NCBI RefSeq assembly: GCF_004331995.1
Contig: NZ_SJDT01000001.1
Span: 396,221 to 460,220 of the forward strand
DNA length: 64,000 nucleotides
Source of the DNA: Arcanobacterium bovis
GTDB taxonomy: Bacteria > Actinomycetota > Actinomycetes > Actinomycetales > Actinomycetaceae
Reading direction: 5' to 3'
The position numbers and the translations under genes are program-made. Positions 61,494-64,000 of this stretch are shown in pieces. Position 1 is the stretch's first letter. The number at the start of each line of letters is the position of its first letter. Under the pieces are notes generated by a model. That model made no database searches. It was given only the letters and a program-made list of their open reading frames with translations, and was not told the DNA's origin.

Positions 61494-63770
61494 TTGAACT
61501 CTCATGTTAAACGAAGGGGACGCACCTTTGCAGTCTTTGCACTGTGCGTTGCTCTACTAGGCGGTTACGGGGCAACCCACGTGCCTGCTGCTCATGCTGC
61601 TGTGTCTACTACTGATCCGAAAGGATTAGGCCGTATCGGCTACGAGATCGGATCCGGTTCCCAGCTTATCTGGCTTGGTACCCAAGTACCAGGCACACAA
61701 ACAGGTGGACTTGTCGCTTACTGTATCCAAGGCGGTAAACCGGCTCCGGCATCGGCAGATCAGGTTATCAGTGTGGCGACGTTGGATACTTCGACGCCAC
61801 GAGTGACCGGTTTGGAACTCACCACACCACAGATGGCTTACTTGCTCGATAAATATAAGGATTCGAAAGATCCCGCCGTACAGTCCGCACTTTCTTTGCT
61901 AGTACATGCGAACTTTGAAGAAGACTCTACTGGTTCTACTGTGTATTCTGATCCGTCTGCGCAAAATGTGGTCAGCGATATTCTTTCGATTGTGCGTGCT
62001 AATGCTCCGCAAATCGAGACTCAGGCGCAAGCCTATGTGGCAGAAGCTAAGGCCAGTGCGGCAGTAGGCTACCAGCCAGGTGGAGTCACCGGCGAAGCGC
62101 AACGGAGAGGTGACCTACACGGGATTGGCGTAACAAACCAAGCCGGAAACTACATTGCAGGAGTGCCAATCACAGTTACCTTGTCAGATAACGCTGTATT
62201 TGAGGCGACAGGTTCAAAAACGTGGACTGGTCAAAGTCAGTCTTCCCCACTCACTTTAGGATGGAAGGCAACCGGAAATGGAGTAGTTACTGCTGATTAT
62301 CGTTATAAGGCTGCCCGTAAGACATTGACGAAGCTGGTAAATGGTCAGGTGCAAGATACTCTGACCTATGGAAACAGGAGCCAAGGTGACCCTGAAGAAA
62401 TCACGATAGCAGGTCCTTCCTGGACTGTGACCTATGACTTCCAGCCGATGGGCACGTCCCAGCTTGCGAAGATCAGTGACACTGGCTCGTTCACTGACAC
62501 GTTCGATGCGGTTTCTGACCCTTCCTATGGCGGGGGCAAATGGCTCAACTTGGACGGAAGCCAGACTCCGGTGCCAGTAACCTACACGGCTACTGCCTAT
62601 TATGTTGGTGATATGCCGCCAGCGCAGACAGCAACGGTGCCTGCGGGTGCTACCAAGATTGGTTCCGTGGATGTGGTCGCGAAGGGTCCAGGGAAACTGA
62701 CCGCCGATTTCAAAGCAGATAAGCCTGGTTTCGCAACCGTCGTATGGAGCGTGAAGAAATCAGCTCAGCCAGCTGATGTGCAACAGTATATTCACGCTGA
62801 TTGGGCAGACGCTTACGGTATTCATGCTGAGACCACCTCATACCGTCGCTCGGTTGAAGTTGACTCAACAATGACGATTCGCGAAACCAAGTCGGGCACG
62901 TATCTGGTTGATGATCTGTTTGTTACAGGATTTCCGGCTGATCACCCGGATTTCGCGGGGGATGGTTATTTCGCAGCCGATACAAAGGTATTGAAGCAAA
63001 CGCTGTTGTTTTTCCCTGAAGGTCAGCCCGTTACCGAAGCCAATAAATCCAACGGCGAGGTGATTGCTAGCGTGGATGTTCCTGCCAAGAACGGCTTCTA
63101 TGCCAGTATTGGCGCAACCGATTTCAAGGTTAAACAAGACGCTGCGGGTAACATTCCTGGCACCTACGTGTTCGTTACCTCTTTTGCTGGTGATGACCGA
63201 GTTAAGCCGTTCACGTCCAGTGTTGAGGATAAGCATGAGCAGTTCGCGGTAACGCGAACTATGCCGAAGCTGCAGACCACCGCAACCGACACAGTGGATG
63301 GTGATAAGCAGATCAAGGCTGAGCCTAACCAGTCGATTACTGACAAGGTGTGTGATGTGAACAAGACTCTTATTCCTGGCAAGGAATACGAGATTGTCAC
63401 GACGTTGCATCTTCAAGACGGTACCCCGTTGCTTGATGAGAACGGTAAGCCTGTGACGGTCACGAGCAAGTTCACGCCGAAGACAGCTGATGAGTGCGCA
63501 AACGTCACTATCACGTTCGACGCCACCAACCTGGTTGGTAAGAAAGTTGTTGTGTTCGAGGATGTGTTACGTGATGGCCAGACTATTGGTACGCATCATG
63601 ACCTCAACGACTCGGCTCAGACCGTGACCGTTGTTGATACCCCGAAGCCAGCAGCCCACGCAGCGTTGGCGATCACCGGCTCATCGATGCCTCTAATCGG
63701 AGCCGCTTCTGGTTCACTCCTAGCCCTAGGTCTTGGGCTACTCAAGCTACGCCGCAAACAGCTGGCGTAA
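61494..63770 (+). CDS. Sortase-anchored surface protein with thioester and VaFE domains
   Basis: A 758-residue adhesin-like protein. The signal peptide ends at AHA-AVS. The following 140 residues resemble a TQXA/thioester domain: Cys in LVAYCIQGG (about residue 77) and PQMAYLLDKY, which could form an internal thioester for covalent host binding. Several beta-sandwich regions follow, then a VaFE-type repeat (VCDVNKTLIPGKEYEI, VVVFEDVLRDG) and a C-terminal sorting signal LAITG plus helix and RRK tail, suiting a class E-type sortase. TTG 61494 is preferred as start: GGAG lies 7 nt upstream and it gives a clean signal peptide. ATG 61425 is the alternative. Confidence 0.82.
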   Translation: MNSHVKRRGRTFAVFALCVALLGGYGATHVPAAHAAVSTTDPKGLGRIGYEIGSGSQLIWLGTQVPGTQTGGLVAYCIQGGKPAPASADQVISVATLDTSTPRVTGLELTTPQMAYLLDKYKDSKDPAVQSALSLLVHANFEEDSTGSTVYSDPSAQNVVSDILSIVRANAPQIETQAQAYVAEAKASAAVGYQPGGVTGEAQRRGDLHGIGVTNQAGNYIAGVPITVTLSDNAVFEATGSKTWTGQSQSSPLTLGWKATGNGVVTADYRYKAARKTLTKLVNGQVQDTLTYGNRSQGDPEEITIAGPSWTVTYDFQPMGTSQLAKISDTGSFTDTFDAVSDPSYGGGKWLNLDGSQTPVPVTYTATAYYVGDMPPAQTATVPAGATKIGSVDVVAKGPGKLTADFKADKPGFATVVWSVKKSAQPADVQQYIHADWADAYGIHAETTSYRRSVEVDSTMTIRETKSGTYLVDDLFVTGFPADHPDFAGDGYFAADTKVLKQTLLFFPEGQPVTEANKSNGEVIASVDVPAKNGFYASIGATDFKVKQDAAGNIPGTYVFVTSFAGDDRVKPFTSSVEDKHEQFAVTRTMPKLQTTATDTVDGDKQIKAEPNQSITDKVCDVNKTLIPGKEYEIVTTLHLQDGTPLLDENGKPVTVTSKFTPKTADECANVTITFDATNLVGKKVVVFEDVLRDGQTIGTHHDLNDSAQTVTVVDTPKPAAHAALAITGSSMPLIGAASGSLLALGLGLLKLRRKQLA

Positions 63771-63832
63771 AGGTGAGCACCGACCAAAAACAATAAATCG
63801 GGAAATTTGATTGTTTAAGGCCGGTGCCCGCT

Positions 63833-63890
63833 GACGGGGGACACAGATAAAGTGTCCAATCTCGAACTGTGTTCCCCGTCTTTCTCTCCT
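63833..63890 (+). terminator. Intrinsic terminator after the adhesin gene
   Basis: GACGGGGGACACAG pairs with CTGTGTTCCCCGTC (one G-T pair), followed by TTTCTCTCC. Confidence 0.82.
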
Positions 63891-63952
63891 CCTCCATATT
63901 GATTTTTCAGCCAGTCACAGGCTGGCCTTACCAACACGAAAGAAGAATCGCC

Positions 63953-64000
63953 ATGAAGACAAGGTTCATGACAGGAACTATTTTAACCACAGCTGTAACA
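63953..64000 (+). CDS. Start of a secreted or membrane protein, cut by the window edge
   Basis: Sixteen codons are visible, MKTRFMTGTILTTAVT, resembling a signal peptide. GAAGAA upstream may serve as RBS. It follows the terminator of the adhesin gene in the same element, and nothing can be said of its product. Confidence 0.5.
   Translation, partial: MKTRFMTGTILTTAVT

Larger units (their letters stand above)
57981..64000 (+). mobile_element. Left end of a putative integrated element at tRNA-Thr (continues beyond window)
   Basis: Immediately after the tRNA-Thr 3' end come a Cro/CI-type repressor, an excisionase-like HTH gene, a hairpin-rich control region, a replication-protein-like gene, an anchored coiled-coil protein and a sortase-type adhesin: a typical order for actinobacterial integrative elements. 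The host-wide GACGACG heptamer seems absent from it. No integrase or second attachment site lies in the window, so the right end and mobility are unproven. Confidence 0.6.

Overview
The window looks like chromosomal DNA from an actinobacterium with moderate G+C, most plausibly an Actinomycetaceae-type organism (Arcanobacterium/Trueperella/Actinomyces group). This is inferred from a WhiB protein, a PASTA-containing PonA, a DUF5926 protein, a DUF4244 pilin, and a whiB-ponA / RidA / crp / nth / alpha-beta hydrolase / tad / helicase / topA gene order that resembles the ponA2-to-topA region of mycobacteria. No species name can be given from the sequence alone.

Layout. 1-13.9 kb: housekeeping genes (quinone oxidoreductase, serS, HAD phosphatase, lipid kinase, pheA, glycosyltransferase, DUF5926, upp, tRNA deaminase tadA) plus two paralogous large membrane proteins with an alkaline-phosphatase-like ectodomain. 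14.0-15.3 kb: tRNA-Ser(CGA), then an AT-rich patch with a CPBP membrane protease that may be acquired. 15.4-19.9 kb: gluconate module (gluconokinase fused to 6-phosphogluconate dehydrogenase, GntP permease, divergent GntR/FadR regulator with palindromic operators). 20.0-29.4 kb: molybdenum cofactor island (moaD, moeB-like, fused modBC, modA, moaB/mog, moeA, moaC, moaE, moaA) ending in a four-cysteine winged-helix regulator. 29.4-34.7 kb: CtpE-like P-type ATPase, a structured intergenic RNA candidate, a GlsB-type membrane protein, etfBA, tRNA-Pro(CGG). 34.7-43.7 kb: metallophosphoesterase, PonA, WhiB, DUF4177, RidA, Crp, endonuclease III, an epoxide-hydrolase-like protein lacking its nucleophile, and an acidic membrane protein. 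43.8-51.2 kb: a Tad/Flp pilus locus (Ssd/CpaE, TadA, TadB, TadC, DUF4244 pilin, two TadE/G-like pseudopilins) running into a convergent DEAH-type helicase. 51.3-57.7 kb: topA, tmk, holB and a TAP-family lipoprotein hydrolase. 57.98 kb to the end: tRNA-Thr(CGT), followed directly by what looks like an integrated mobile element (Cro/CI repressor, excisionase-like HTH, a hairpin-rich control region, a replication-protein-like gene with an internal origin-like region, a membrane/coiled-coil protein, and a sortase-anchored thioester/VaFE adhesin). The element runs past the right edge.

Two themes stand out. First, at least eight genes have a TANNNT -10 hexamer ending 6-7 nt before the start codon and no convincing Shine-Dalgarno, so leaderless transcription seems common and was used to choose several starts. 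Second, the tRNA-Thr element carries two DnaA-box-like 9-mers and paired repeats inside its replication-like gene, with a cluster of perfect palindromes just upstream. That is the best candidate here for an undescribed replication/mobilisation module.
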